A stretch of 42,839 bases of DNA, taken from Promethearchaeota archaeon. Lineage in GTDB: Archaea > Asgardarchaeota > Lokiarchaeia > Sigynarchaeales > SOKP01. The DNA is taken from positions 1-42,839 of the forward strand of contig JAUWBH010000029.1 of assembly GCA_030605085.1 (NCBI GenBank), in the 5' to 3' direction. Positions within the stretch are counted from its first letter, which is position 1. Each line of letters opens with the position of its first letter. Position numbers and translations under genes: made by a program. Of the stretch, positions 8,110 through 18,400 are shown one piece after another. The notes beneath the pieces are model-generated. The model saw nothing but the letters and a program-made list of their open reading frames with translations, had not been told where the DNA came from and searched no databases.

Positions 8110-10356
8110 ATGAGCCTTAATTCCTCAAAAGAACTAGAAATTAAGTACATAACAACAATTGACGATTTTTTGAGTCATTTTGAGGATTCTGGGTCTATTG
8201 ATATTCAAAATGGAATAGTACTCGATTTTGATTTTGACTTAAAACCCAATTCTAACAAAATCCGTCCTATCCTTCAATTAGCTGAGCCTAAAGATGCTGA
8301 AAAGATCTCAAAAATGTTCGTTGAGGTTTATGAAGGAGGATACCCCTACAGAGAGGTTCAAGACCCAAAATTAATACGGAAAATGATAAAAGATTCAAAT
8401 TTTCAATGGATATTATTCAAACTTAAACCTAACGATATTGTTGGATGTGTAGGAACACATTTAGAACTTAAGAAAAAAAAAGGCTATCTCTTCGGATTTA
8501 TTATTAGAAATAAGTATAGAGACCAAATTGATGTTATTGGAACTTTTGCAGGATATTTGAGATATGCATGTGCAAGGTATAAAAACAAAATCTTAGTATG
8601 GTATAGTGAGACTAGAACTGCTCACAATATAGCTCAATACGGGCAGACGCTGTGCGGTTTGATTCCTGTGGCATTTTTTCCAAATAAAGATGTTTTCGTT
8701 AATAAAGTGGAGTCAGATTTTTTTCATATTTCTTACGATAAAGAGACTTTAAAAAAATATCGTAAAAAAAATCCTAAAATTATTCGTCAAGTTTTAAATT
8801 GTTATTTATATTCGAACGATATATATCATCTGGGAGTTCCAATTATCGAAAATCCGACCGTTAATTACGATTCAGTAAAAATAAACGAGATTGAAGAAAA
8901 AATAGTTAGAAGAAAGGAAATTATACACGATATTTATGATCGCGTAAAGTTCTCTGTTAGAAAATCTGATTCTTTTTTCCAGTTTATATATAATCGAAAA
9001 AATAAAAGCATTGAACAAACTAAATATTATGTTAATAGTTTAGAGGAATTATCTATCTTCTTAAAAGAATTGAAAGCATTTTTTCGAGAAATGGAAGTCA
9101 GGTACTTCGAATGTTTTGTGTCTTCTTACGAACCAACTCATCAAAAAATTTTCTACGAAAAGGGATTTAGACCTAGAGGGTATGTGCCCTGTTGGAAATA
9201 TAACAAAAAGCAGAATATTTTTGAAGATTGTATTGTATTTAATTCCTTTAAACGAGATTTCGATAGAAATTTAGCTTTAATTCCACAAACAACTAAACTT
9301 CTCCAGAGTTTAGGTCTTTTGAAAAAAAAAATTATTCCAGATTTAGAGCTAGGCAATAAATTAACCGCACGTTTTTTGGACGATCCCATAGAAATATTAA
9401 ATTACCTTCAAATAGGAATAAGCATTCCTATTTTTCCAGAATTTTACAAATATATTATACACGATCTTATATTTTTTAAAGCAAAATCAATCTTACTTTT
9501 AGAAAACGGAAATCCTGTAGGGCACACTCTTATTTACAACGGTGGTGGTGATATGCTATTTTTTGGATATTTTAGTGTATTAACTCACGATGAGAATAAA
9601 ATTAACTTATTAATAGAAACCATCATTAAATACGCAAAAGAAAACGAATTTAAATCAATTCGAGGACCTATTAATGTTCCTACAGTTATTTTTGGCTGGG
9701 GATTTATGGAAAAAGGTAGTAGAGGAAATATATACATCGGAAAGCCCGTAAATCCGCCAATTTACCAAGAACTTTTTTTTAAAAAAAATTTTTACGTTCA
9801 AAACAGTCAAGATACTTGGGAGGGCCCCTATCCACGATACAATCCCTGGAAGATAAAAAAATACGATTTTAGTAACTATGAATTTTTTGTACCTAAAAAT
9901 TGGAAGGAGTTAATGGAATTAAAAAGCGAATTTCTTAGGCTGCATGCCAAAAACTTACCCTCCTACTCAACCATTACTCCAAGTGCTGGAACTTTATTTG
10001 ACATGTACGCGAAGTTTGTCTTAGAGTATGGAGATTATTACATGTTCACTTTTGTAAGAGAAAAATCTACTAAAAAAATTGTTGGTTGCGGAGTCTTTTT
10101 CTTAAATCCTTTCCGAAAAGATGCAAAAGGAAATTACGATTCGATTGTTGGTTATAGTTATGCTATTGATGAAAAGCATAGAAGGAAAGGTCTTATAACA
10201 TTAATGATCGGAGCGACTACGCTTAAAACATGGAAAAGAAAAATTAGATACGGTTCGGGAGTAACTTCGGAGAAAAATATTAGCAGTATAGGGTATGCGG
10301 AGAAAATAGGACTCTTTCACTCTAGAACTCACTTAATATTAGAACTTAAATTTTAA
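8110..10356 (+). CDS. Multi-domain GNAT-fold protein (four GNAT-like modules)
   Basis: The 748-residue protein appears to be two double-GNAT units in tandem. After a 50-residue acidic leader, module 1 starts at residue 51 (IRPILQLAEPKDAEKISKMF) and has FGFIIRNKYRDQ at 128-139. Module 2 ends with FYEKGFRPRGYVP at 348-360. Module 3 includes NPVGHTLIYNGGG near 468-480 and RGPINVPTVIFGWGF near 519. Module 4 has the clearest acetyl-CoA loop, YAIDEKHRRKGLITLMIG near 684-701 (R-R-K-G). The first half is homologous to the 382-aa protein at 1504-2652. Only module 4 has a classical Q/R-x-x-G/A-like loop, so modules 1-3 may be structural or substrate-binding. It lies 121 bases upstream of 7TM copy 3, as at the first locus. 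Substrate unknown. Confidence 0.75.
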   Translation: MSLNSSKELEIKYITTIDDFLSHFEDSGSIDIQNGIVLDFDFDLKPNSNKIRPILQLAEPKDAEKISKMFVEVYEGGYPYREVQDPKLIRKMIKDSNFQWILFKLKPNDIVGCVGTHLELKKKKGYLFGFIIRNKYRDQIDVIGTFAGYLRYACARYKNKILVWYSETRTAHNIAQYGQTLCGLIPVAFFPNKDVFVNKVESDFFHISYDKETLKKYRKKNPKIIRQVLNCYLYSNDIYHLGVPIIENPTVNYDSVKINEIEEKIVRRKEIIHDIYDRVKFSVRKSDSFFQFIYNRKNKSIEQTKYYVNSLEELSIFLKELKAFFREMEVRYFECFVSSYEPTHQKIFYEKGFRPRGYVPCWKYNKKQNIFEDCIVFNSFKRDFDRNLALIPQTTKLLQSLGLLKKKIIPDLELGNKLTARFLDDPIEILNYLQIGISIPIFPEFYKYIIHDLIFFKAKSILLLENGNPVGHTLIYNGGGDMLFFGYFSVLTHDENKINLLIETIIKYAKENEFKSIRGPINVPTVIFGWGFMEKGSRGNIYIGKPVNPPIYQELFFKKNFYVQNSQDTWEGPYPRYNPWKIKKYDFSNYEFFVPKNWKELMELKSEFLRLHAKNLPSYSTITPSAGTLFDMYAKFVLEYGDYYMFTFVREKSTKKIVGCGVFFLNPFRKDAKGNYDSIVGYSYAIDEKHRRKGLITLMIGATTLKTWKRKIRYGSGVTSEKNISSIGYAEKIGLFHSRTHLILELKF

Positions 10357-10376
10357 CACAATTGAGTCCGACAAAA

Positions 10377-10394
10377 AGACTTAAATTTATAAAG
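10377..10394 (+). promoter_or_regulatory. Candidate TATA-box region upstream of 7TM copy 3
   Basis: The string ACTTAAATTTATAAAGG matches an archaeal TATA box with flanking purines. It lies about 85 bases before the TTG start at 10478 and just upstream of the inverted repeat at 10407-10430. Its presence suggests the 7TM gene has its own promoter. No experimental support. Confidence 0.3.
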
Positions 10395-10406
10395 GATAAG
10401 TTTATT

Positions 10407-10430
10407 ATATTTTTCGTTTTCGAAAAATAT
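10407..10430 (+). promoter_or_regulatory. Perfect 10-bp inverted repeat upstream of 7TM copy 3
   Basis: ATATTTTTCG at 10407-10416 and CGAAAAATAT at 10421-10430 are exact reverse complements around a TTTT loop. The repeat lies 51 bases after the multi-GNAT stop codon and 47 bases before the 7TM start. It could end the GNAT transcript, be an operator just downstream of the TATA-like sequence, or structure the 7TM leader. Confidence 0.4.
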
Positions 10431-10477
10431 TTAAACAATAATAGCAGGTTGTTTAAATTACTCCCTCTGAATCTGAT

Positions 10478-11251
10478 TTGTCCAGAATATTTATTATTTT
10501 AGTGGTACATTCTGCCCTATTCATAATATATTTTTTAATCAGTCTTAAAATATTGACTAGGCGTAGAGCTCGTTTAAGCCTAATTTTAAGTGGTTTTTAT
10601 ATCGTAGAAGCTATTGGAATTTTACTAAATCTCATCCTTCTTTGGGTGAGAGATAACACCTTAATATATAGAATCTATTTTATTACAGCATACTTTCTTG
10701 CTTTTGGCTACATTTTTATATTGCTTTTTGTTTTGAACCTTTATAAATACGATTTTAAAACAAAACACCAGATAATTATTATTGCATCTTACGCAATTTC
10801 TATTATATTAGCTCTCAATTTTCCTGGAGGAATTACAATTAACGAGCATACTGATTGGAGACCTTCATTCAGTTGGGCTTTTCTTATTTCTCTATATCTC
10901 CTTTTTACTTGTTTTATATTCATACCAACTATTATACTATCAGTTAAGACATATAAAAAATTCAGAGCAAAAGATTTAAAAAGAAAATTTATGCTTTTTT
11001 TTATCGGTGTATGCGGAATTTTGTTCTTTTCTTACGGATCTGTTCTTTATAATACGTGGGACAACGATTTTTTCAGAATCATTTACACTTTAATTGTGAT
11101 GATGTGTATTCCTTCAGGATTATTAATATACTACGGAATTGGACGCGCAATAGAATCCCCACAAATAAAGCTTCCTACTACAACAACAAGAATTACCGAA
11201 ATAAATATTCAGAATCGCAATGAAAAAGCAATGAAAACTTTAAGCACTTAA
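10478..11251 (+). CDS. Seven-helix membrane protein, family copy 3
   Basis: The 257-residue protein has about seven membrane segments. It shares the family loop PGGITINEHTDWRPSFSW after segment four and the end motif PSGLLIYYGIGRAIE. A polar tail of about 30 residues rich in Thr and Asn follows the last helix and is absent from the other copies. The start is TTG at 10478. It follows the multi-GNAT gene by 121 bases, repeating the GNAT-then-7TM order of the first locus. Copies 1 and 3 are closest to each other in the loop and C-terminal motif. Function unknown; a sensor or small-molecule-binding membrane role is inference. Confidence 0.74.
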   Translation: MSRIFIILVVHSALFIIYFLISLKILTRRRARLSLILSGFYIVEAIGILLNLILLWVRDNTLIYRIYFITAYFLAFGYIFILLFVLNLYKYDFKTKHQIIIIASYAISIILALNFPGGITINEHTDWRPSFSWAFLISLYLLFTCFIFIPTIILSVKTYKKFRAKDLKRKFMLFFIGVCGILFFSYGSVLYNTWDNDFFRIIYTLIVMMCIPSGLLIYYGIGRAIESPQIKLPTTTTRITEINIQNRNEKAMKTLST

Positions 11252-11278
11252 GAAAAAAAGATCTGAAATACTAATTTA

Positions 11279-11375
11279 TTAGTTAACTAATGCTAAAACA
11301 TCTTTTACAAATTCTTTTCTCTAAGCGATTCCGCGTTTGGAGCTCTACTACCATACCATGATTCGGATTTAAAAA
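11279..11375 (-). pseudogene. Degraded C-terminal gene remnant
   Basis: On the minus strand SESWYGSRAPNAESLRE is followed, after a one-base frame change near an AAAA run, by KEFVKDVLALVN and a stop at 11279. Together they read like a protein C-terminus with natural amino-acid composition. The tail is loosely flavodoxin-like (aromatic-G-x-R-A-P-N followed by a helix), but this assignment is weak. The rest of the gene is missing. The piece is convergent with 7TM copy 3. Confidence 0.3.
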
Positions 11376-11382
11376 ATCCGAA
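11361..11382. repeat. Short hairpin-forming inverted repeat
   Basis: TTCGGATT and AATCCGAA form a perfect 8-bp stem around a short A-rich loop, between the convergent 7TM copy 3 and radical SAM genes. It overlaps the edge of the gene remnant at 11279-11375. It may act as a bidirectional transcription-termination structure, or may simply be chance. Confidence 0.35.
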
Positions 11383-11585
11383 CTAAGATTATTCAATTCT
11401 TGTTTATATTTTTCTTACACTTATTTCTCTTAATAAAAATTAATAAAAAATTTGAAGATTAATATTTGAAAATAAAATTAATTTGTTTTAGTTCGTTATA
11501 GACCTTTTCGTCTTTATTTATCTATTGACCTATATTATAGTGTAATTCACGAGATATAATTATTATTTTGATTATAGCTTATAAA

Positions 11586-12635
11586 TTAAATTGCTTCAGG
11601 TTCAACAGTTCTAATTAATTTTTTCATTTCTTCTTCTGTTTTGGCAAACACACCAATATTTCCAATTCTAACATTTTTCAATCCTATTGCTTTTATTGAT
11701 TTATAGGTACCTAATATTTCGGATAAACTTGGTGCGCGATATTCCTTTAATTTATACTGTGGAAAAAATGCTAAAATATGAAATGGTATATTTTCGTCTA
11801 TTTCAGCAATTAATTCTGCTATTTTGTTAAATTGGTCAATCTCAACCAAATTTGGAATGTAAACCATGAGTATCTCTAAAACAAATTCCCTCTTTAAAAT
11901 TTCTTTTGGAGCGTTAAGCACGGTTTTATTTGATGTTCCACATAATTTATTATAAATATCTGCGTCGAAAGCTTTAATATCTAACCAATACGAATCTAAT
12001 TCCGCTTTCTGAAAAAGATCTAAATTTCTTGGAGTTAGACCATAACCATTTGTTTCTAATAAGACCCAAATATTTTCACATCTTTTTTTTATTTTTTGCG
12101 TAACTTCTGCGTAGAATTTTGCTTGACAAGCAATATCTCCTCCTGTAAACGCAACAATGTTCCTACCAGGCCCAAATCCTTGTGGGCTCAATACTATTTT
12201 GTCTTTGGAAAGTTTATTTGGACACAATGGGCTTCTCTTATTAAAATATACGCACGATCCACAGTGCTTACATAAATCAGTCGCATAATACATTAAAGCA
12301 CGCTCTCTAGGCTCAAATACTGTAACTTCTCTCTCGTATTCTTTACACATTTCGGCAATTTGATCAGTACTATACCATTCTCCATTATAATGTTTGCTAA
12401 ACTGCCATGAATGACACTTTAAACAGTTGTGATTACATCCTGATTGGTATATTGAAAAGTAATCCTCTGGTCTGGATAGATGCATTGACTTTATTAATCG
12501 GTGGTGCTGTCCCTTCTCATATTTCAAAGTTGCTCTACAGGCAGGAAGTGTAGACTTATCTTTTAAAATAACTTCGCACGCTCCTTTAGAATAACCTTGC
12601 TCTACCATATTACAAGAGTTTGTCGCTTTTTCCAT
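11586..12635 (-). CDS. Radical SAM protein, glycyl-radical-enzyme activase-like
   Basis: The 349-residue protein has the radical SAM cluster motif CNHNCLKC at residues 67-74 (Cys67, 71, 74), which binds the SAM-cleaving [4Fe-4S] cluster. A second set, CKHCGSC plus CP (Cys122, 125, 128, 138), sits within the domain and suits an auxiliary Fe-S cluster, as in activases with a ferredoxin-like insert. AFTGGDIACQ (about 162-171) and LETNGYG (193-199) match the conserved GGE-like and SAM-contact regions. Four extra cysteines precede the core (Cys8, 20, 33 and nearby). No glycyl radical enzyme gene lies nearby, so the target is unknown. The family is close to pyruvate formate-lyase activase-like archaeal proteins. 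Confidence 0.8.
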   Translation of the reverse strand: MEKATNSCNMVEQGYSKGACEVILKDKSTLPACRATLKYEKGQHHRLIKSMHLSRPEDYFSIYQSGCNHNCLKCHSWQFSKHYNGEWYSTDQIAEMCKEYEREVTVFEPRERALMYYATDLCKHCGSCVYFNKRSPLCPNKLSKDKIVLSPQGFGPGRNIVAFTGGDIACQAKFYAEVTQKIKKRCENIWVLLETNGYGLTPRNLDLFQKAELDSYWLDIKAFDADIYNKLCGTSNKTVLNAPKEILKREFVLEILMVYIPNLVEIDQFNKIAELIAEIDENIPFHILAFFPQYKLKEYRAPSLSEILGTYKSIKAIGLKNVRIGNIGVFAKTEEEMKKLIRTVEPEAI

Positions 12636-12760
12636 TATTTCATAACAAAAATCTTTTTTTTTATTTTGAATTTAAAATAATGAGTTTATCCTACGGTTAT
12701 AAGTTTCATTTGAATTTATACTTTAATAAAACAAAAAGTTAATTTTAGGATTGAGAATTC

Positions 12761-15211
12761 TTATTTTGAAATTATTGGAATTGAAAAATAAAATGCAGAA
12801 CCTTTATCTCTTCCCTCAGATTCAATCCAGATATTTCCATCGTGTAATTTTATAATTTTTTTTGAAATATATAATCCTAGCCCTGAACCTTCTATTTCAA
12901 CGTCCCACCCTTTACCATATCTCTCAATTTTTCCAAATGGTCTAAAAATGAGGTCTTTTTCCTCTTCTGTTATCCCAATTCCATTATCTTTGATCGCAAT
13001 TATGTAGGCCTTTTCTTTTTCATCAATTTCTGATTGAATTATTACATTTCCCCCTGGAGGTGTATATTTAATAGCATTCACCAATATATTTGATATTACC
13101 TCGTACATTCTCTCTTTATCGAATCGTGTTATTAACTCGTCGTGAATATTAAGATTTATCGTTTGTTTTCTCAATTCCGCCAATCCCTGCATTTCTTGGA
13201 CGCAAAATTTTATCAAAAAGGAGAGATCTTCTTTTGTTTTATTTAATTTTAATTGATCTTGGTCTAATTTTGAACTCTTCAAAAGAGAATTTATAGTTTT
13301 TTCAAGCCTCTCACTTCCTTTATTTATTTCTTCTAAAACTAAAATAGTGTCAATATCAAATTTTGATCTATGAACGGTCAATAGTAATTCGGTGAACCCC
13401 TTGATTGAAATAAGAGGGGTTTTTAACTCGTGGCTCGTTCTAGAAAATAGTTCTGTTTTGAGTCTGTTTTGGTCCTCTAGATGTTGTTGCACTTGCCATC
13501 TTCGCTGTTCAATTTCAATAGCATCAGCAATTAAAAATATGACCAATTTATCTTGATCGGATAAAATTGGGTTTTCTGAATATAAAACACATATGGCACT
13601 GTTAAATTCGTTCTGAGATTTAATTAATTTTCCATAACATCCTTTTGCTTTATAAACTATAATGTAAGGATCAGTTTTTACATATTTTGTTTCATCTATA
13701 TCTGAAACGCATTGAATGATATCGTGTTCTTCGTTAAATAATTCACTAACAAAATGATTGTTGTTAAATTCTTCAGAATCGTAGATAAAAACTTTCTTAT
13801 CGTTTGAAATTATCTGATATTGTTCTTTTCCCTCGTATACTCCTTTATGAGTATATAAAACAACCTCGGCATTTAGCAACTTGCGACAAGTTTCGAGTAA
13901 CATTTCAATGTTCTTTTGAATATCAGTAGTAAAATTCAAGAAATTAATGTTCAATTCGTATATTAGATTTTCATACATTTTTTTTTCGGTTACATCCTCT
14001 AACCAGAACCTAACGCTTAATAATTCTCCATTTTCATTATAATTATTCACCTTATTACCTGATAACCATTTTAATTTTCCGTCCTTATCGTATATCCTAA
14101 ACTCTAATTCTTTTTCGTCAGATATTCTAAAAAACTTTTTAAAATCTTCTGGATGAGTAATTTTAGCTAAAAATCTTTCACTATTTAATTGTTCTCTTTC
14201 GTATCCAAGAATATTTACTAATTTAGGGTTAATATATGTAAGATTTTTATTAGTCAAATCGACTTCTAATATGCCAACTGAAGAGGTCTCCAGTAAATCG
14301 CGATATTTTTCTTCGGATTCTTTTAGTCTATGTTCTGCCAATTTACGTTCAGTGACATCTTCATGTGTAACGAGTATCCCTACAATATTACCTTCTGAAT
14401 CGTGGAGAGATATTCTATTCGTATCCATCAATATTTCTTCTCCACTTTTTAATACCCATGGTTCAACTCTATGAATTTCTGCTTTTTCTGAATTCATTAC
14501 ATATATTTCTTCTTCCCGAATTTCATTTATTTTTTGCTTATTCCACAATAATTTCTTATCCGTTTTTCCTATAATATTTTCAGGTGTTTCAGCGCCTAAT
14601 AATTTAGCGTAATTGGAATTACATCCTAAATAATCAAGATTAGTATCCTTCCAAAATATATATTGAGGTATGTTTTCCATCACCATTTGTAACATTTCGT
14701 AAGAAGTTCGCAACGCCTCTTCGAATTTTTTTGGGTAAAAGAGTTTCCAAAATCTAATTTCTGGAATTGCTGTAGTTAATTCTTTTATTTTTACTTCGAT
14801 TTCTTCGATTTTGTCTTCTAATCCCTTACGCTCTGAAATGTCTTTTAGAATTAAAAGTGATTTTTTTTGAAGATTGTAATCTATGAATTTTCTTGCTTTA
14901 AGTTCAAACCAAATATATTTATTATTTCTATTCTTAATTCTTATTTCTTGAGAAATAGACTTTAGTTCAGCAATCTTTTTTAAAATTTTTACCGTTTTTC
15001 TTACATCATCAGTATGTATATAATTTAAAATTGAATTACCGAATAAATCTTCAGATGTATAGCCCAATATAGTCAAAAATGCGTGTTCGTTAATATATTC
15101 AATTTTAAAATCTTTTTTTGGACCAACTATACAGATTAAATCGTTGATATTTTCAATAAAAAATTGATAATTTATGCCAAGGTTTACATGTTTTTTCTCA
15201 TTCGAAATCAC
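12761..15211 (-). CDS. PAS/GAF sensor histidine kinase (tandem copy A)
   Basis: The 816-residue cytosolic kinase has no membrane segment. Three PAS domains (about 17-130, 185-292, 300-415) are followed by a GAF-like region (430-570) and then HisKA with SHELKTP (phospho-accepting His594). The HATPase_c domain has the N box NILVNAIKYTPPGG, G1 box DNGIGI and G2 box GSGLGLYI. No receiver domain is fused and no response regulator is adjacent, as is common for archaeal hybrid-like sensors. The start is GTG at 15211. It is a close paralogue of the kinase at 15483-18686, which has two more PAS domains. The last 60 bases around the stop codons of both copies are almost identical, showing tandem gene duplication. 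Confidence 0.88.
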   Translation of the reverse strand: MISNEKKHVNLGINYQFFIENINDLICIVGPKKDFKIEYINEHAFLTILGYTSEDLFGNSILNYIHTDDVRKTVKILKKIAELKSISQEIRIKNRNNKYIWFELKARKFIDYNLQKKSLLILKDISERKGLEDKIEEIEVKIKELTTAIPEIRFWKLFYPKKFEEALRTSYEMLQMVMENIPQYIFWKDTNLDYLGCNSNYAKLLGAETPENIIGKTDKKLLWNKQKINEIREEEIYVMNSEKAEIHRVEPWVLKSGEEILMDTNRISLHDSEGNIVGILVTHEDVTERKLAEHRLKESEEKYRDLLETSSVGILEVDLTNKNLTYINPKLVNILGYEREQLNSERFLAKITHPEDFKKFFRISDEKELEFRIYDKDGKLKWLSGNKVNNYNENGELLSVRFWLEDVTEKKMYENLIYELNINFLNFTTDIQKNIEMLLETCRKLLNAEVVLYTHKGVYEGKEQYQIISNDKKVFIYDSEEFNNNHFVSELFNEEHDIIQCVSDIDETKYVKTDPYIIVYKAKGCYGKLIKSQNEFNSAICVLYSENPILSDQDKLVIFLIADAIEIEQRRWQVQQHLEDQNRLKTELFSRTSHELKTPLISIKGFTELLLTVHRSKFDIDTILVLEEINKGSERLEKTINSLLKSSKLDQDQLKLNKTKEDLSFLIKFCVQEMQGLAELRKQTINLNIHDELITRFDKERMYEVISNILVNAIKYTPPGGNVIIQSEIDEKEKAYIIAIKDNGIGITEEEKDLIFRPFGKIERYGKGWDVEIEGSGLGLYISKKIIKLHDGNIWIESEGRDKGSAFYFSIPIISK

Positions 15212-15482
15212 GAAAAAAACCTCAATCTAAATATGTTATATATAATATCTTAATTTTCTAACAAAATATTACTTCAATTAAATTAATAATAAAGAAGAAG
15301 AAATATCTTTTTTTAAATTTACATTTTCTTCCAGTGGTAATATAATTAAATATTTGATAATTGTTAATTTAATTTCTATCTCCTTTTCATTTATATCTCT
15401 CTGCATAAGAGATTTAACACATAATATTTGTTTGAAACAATACTTTAATAAAGTAAAGAATTAATTTTAGGATTGAGAATTC

Positions 15483-18400
15483 TTATTTTGAAATTATTGG
15501 AAGAGAAAAATAAAATATACTCCCTTTATCTCGTCCCTCCGACTCGACCCAAATCTTTCCACCGTGCAATTTTATAATTTTTTTTGAAATATATAGTCCT
15601 AAACCTGACCCTTCTATATCAACATCCCATCCTTTACCATATCTCTCTATTTTTCCGAAGGGTTTGAATATGAGATCCTTTTCTTTTTCAGTTAATCCAA
15701 TTCCATTATCTTCCACTGCTATTATGTAAATGTTATCTTTTTCATTAATTTCTGATCGAACTCTAATTTTTCCCTCAGGGGGTGTGTATTTAATGGCATT
15801 AACCAATATATTTGACATTGCTTCGTACATTCTCTCTTTATCGAACCGTGTTATTAACTCGTCGTGAATATTAAGTTCAATTGTTTGATTTCTCAATTCT
15901 GCTAATCCCCGCAATTCTTGTATGCAGAAGTTAATCAGAAATGAGAGATCTTCCTCAGTTTTTTTCAACTTTAGTTGGTCTTGGTCCAATTTTGAACTTT
16001 CTAAAAGAGAACTAACAATTTTTTCAAGCCTCTCGCTCCCTTTATTTATTTCTTCTAAAATTAAAATTGTATCAGTATCAAATTTCGATCTATGAACGGT
16101 TAATAAAAGTTCGGTGAATCCCTTGATTGAAATAAGAGGTGTTTTTAACTCGTGGCTTGTTCTTGAAAATAGCTCTGCTTTAAGTCTGTTTTGGTCTTCT
16201 AAATGTTGTTGTACTTGCCATCTTCGTTGTTCAATTCCAATAGCATCTGCGATTAAAAATAATACCAATTTGTTTTGATCGGATAAAGTTGGGTTTTCCG
16301 AGAAAAAAACGCATAAAGCACTATTAAATTCATTCAGAGAACTTATCAATTTTCCGTAACAGCCTTTTGCTTTATAAACTAATATATAGGGATCCTTCTT
16401 CGCAAACTTAGTTTCATCTAAATCTGAAATGCATTGAATGTAATCGTGATCTTCGTTAAATAATTCACTAATAAAATGATTGTTGTTAAATTCTTCGGTC
16501 CCATATATAAAAACTTTCTTATCGCTTGATATTATTTGATATTGTTCTTTTCCTTCGAATCTACTTTTATGAGCATATAAAACGACTTCTGCGTTTAGCA
16601 ATTTGCAACAAGAATCGATTAGCAACTCAATGTTTTTTTGAATATCAGTTGTAAAATTCAAGAAATTAACGTTCAATTCGTAAATTAAGTTTTCATATAT
16701 TTTTTTCTCTGTGACATCCTCTAACCATAATCTAAAGCTTTTTAATTCCCCTTTTTCATCGTAGTGATTTATTCTATTACCAGATAACCATTTCAGCCTT
16801 CCTTCCTTATCATATATCCTAAATTCTAACTTTTTTTCGTCGGATGTACTAAAAAACTTCTTAAAGTCTTCGGGATGAGCAATTTTAGCTAAAAAACTTT
16901 CACTTGTTATTTCTTTTCTTTCGTATCCAAGGATATCTAATAATTTAGGGTTAATATAAGTGAGATCTTTTTTTATTAAATCAACCTCTAATATTCCAAC
17001 TGATGATGTTTCCAGCAAATCAAGATATTTCTTTTCTGATTCTTCACGTTTTTGTTCAGCTTCTTTACGTTCCGTAATATCTACAATTATCCCTTGAATA
17101 AATGATCTATCACCAATATTGACCAAAGAAAAGCGTAAATTTGCCCAAATCAATTTCATATCTTTTTTATATAACTGTATATCGATAGGATTTAATTCAC
17201 GTTCTTTTGGAGATCCTTCAAAGAGTCGAGAAAATATTGGTAAATAATTTGGATGAATTATCAAAATATTTTCAAAATGTCTACCAATTAATTCTTGTTT
17301 TGTATAACCAAATAACCTCTGCGTGGTCGGGTTGGAATCAACAATTACTCCATCTGAATTAAATAAAATTATAGAAAAAGGGGCGTTTTCAAATAGAAAT
17401 CGATACTTTCTTTCAGATCTTTTTATTTTTTGGTCTGCTAATATTCGCGAAGAAATATCTCTTGAAATTACAATCACTTTCATCGCTCCATCTTTATCTA
17501 TAAATGTCCTTCCTTTTGCTTCAAGCCATACCCAGTGTCCATTTTTGTGTTTAAATCTTACAATGTCCATACCCTCTCCTGATTCAAATACATTCTTGAG
17601 ATTTTTAGCGGCTTTTGTTACATCATCGGGATGAACTAAGCTCAAGGAAGATTTTCCTATTACGTCCTCGTTTTTATATCCCATTATTTTTGCCGTAATT
17701 TCTTCGTTGATATATTCATATTCAAATTTTTGATTTAAAATGGCAATCATATCGTTTGCGTTTTCAGAGATGAGCCGATATTTTTCCTCCGATTCTTTTA
17801 ATTTTTGCTCAGCAATCTTTTTTTCCGTGACATTTTCGTATGTTACAAGCACTCCTACGATTTTTCCTTCTGAATCGTGAAGGGGTATTCTATTTGTGTC
17901 CAACAGAATTTTTTCTCCGTTTTTTAGTGTCCAAGACTCAATTTTATGTAATTCTCCGTTATCTGAATTCATAACATAGATCTCTTTTTCTCGAAGTTCC
18001 TTTATTTTTTGTGTATCCCATAACAGTTTACTATCACTTTTACCTATGATTCTTTCAGGAGTTTCAGCGCCTATTAGTTCAGCGTAGTTCTTGTTGCACC
18101 CTAAATAAACTAAGTTTGTGTCTTTCCAAAAGATATATTGCGGTATATTTTCTATAACCAATTGTAACATCTCGTAGGAAGTTTTCAAAGCTTCTTCAAA
18201 TTTTTTGGGGTAGAATAGTTTCCAAAATCTGATTTCTGGAATTGCGTTAGTTAAATCTTTCATTTTTTCTTCGTTTTCCCTGATTTTATTTTCTAACTCC
18301 TTTCGGTCCGAAATATCTTTTAGAATTAAAAGTAATTTCTTTTGCCTATCTTTGTTGGAAAATATTTTAGCTTTAATTTCAAACCAAACATATTTATTAT

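Noticed and set aside
9153..9389. 78-aa minus-strand frame
   Set aside because: Antisense to the conserved second module of the multi-GNAT protein.
11340..11400. tRNA-like look of the hairpin and GC-richer stretch
   Set aside because: No T-loop consensus, no acceptor stem pairing and no anticodon arm could be drawn.
17323..17634. 103-aa plus-strand frame
   Set aside because: Antisense to PAS domains of histidine kinase B; no start signal.
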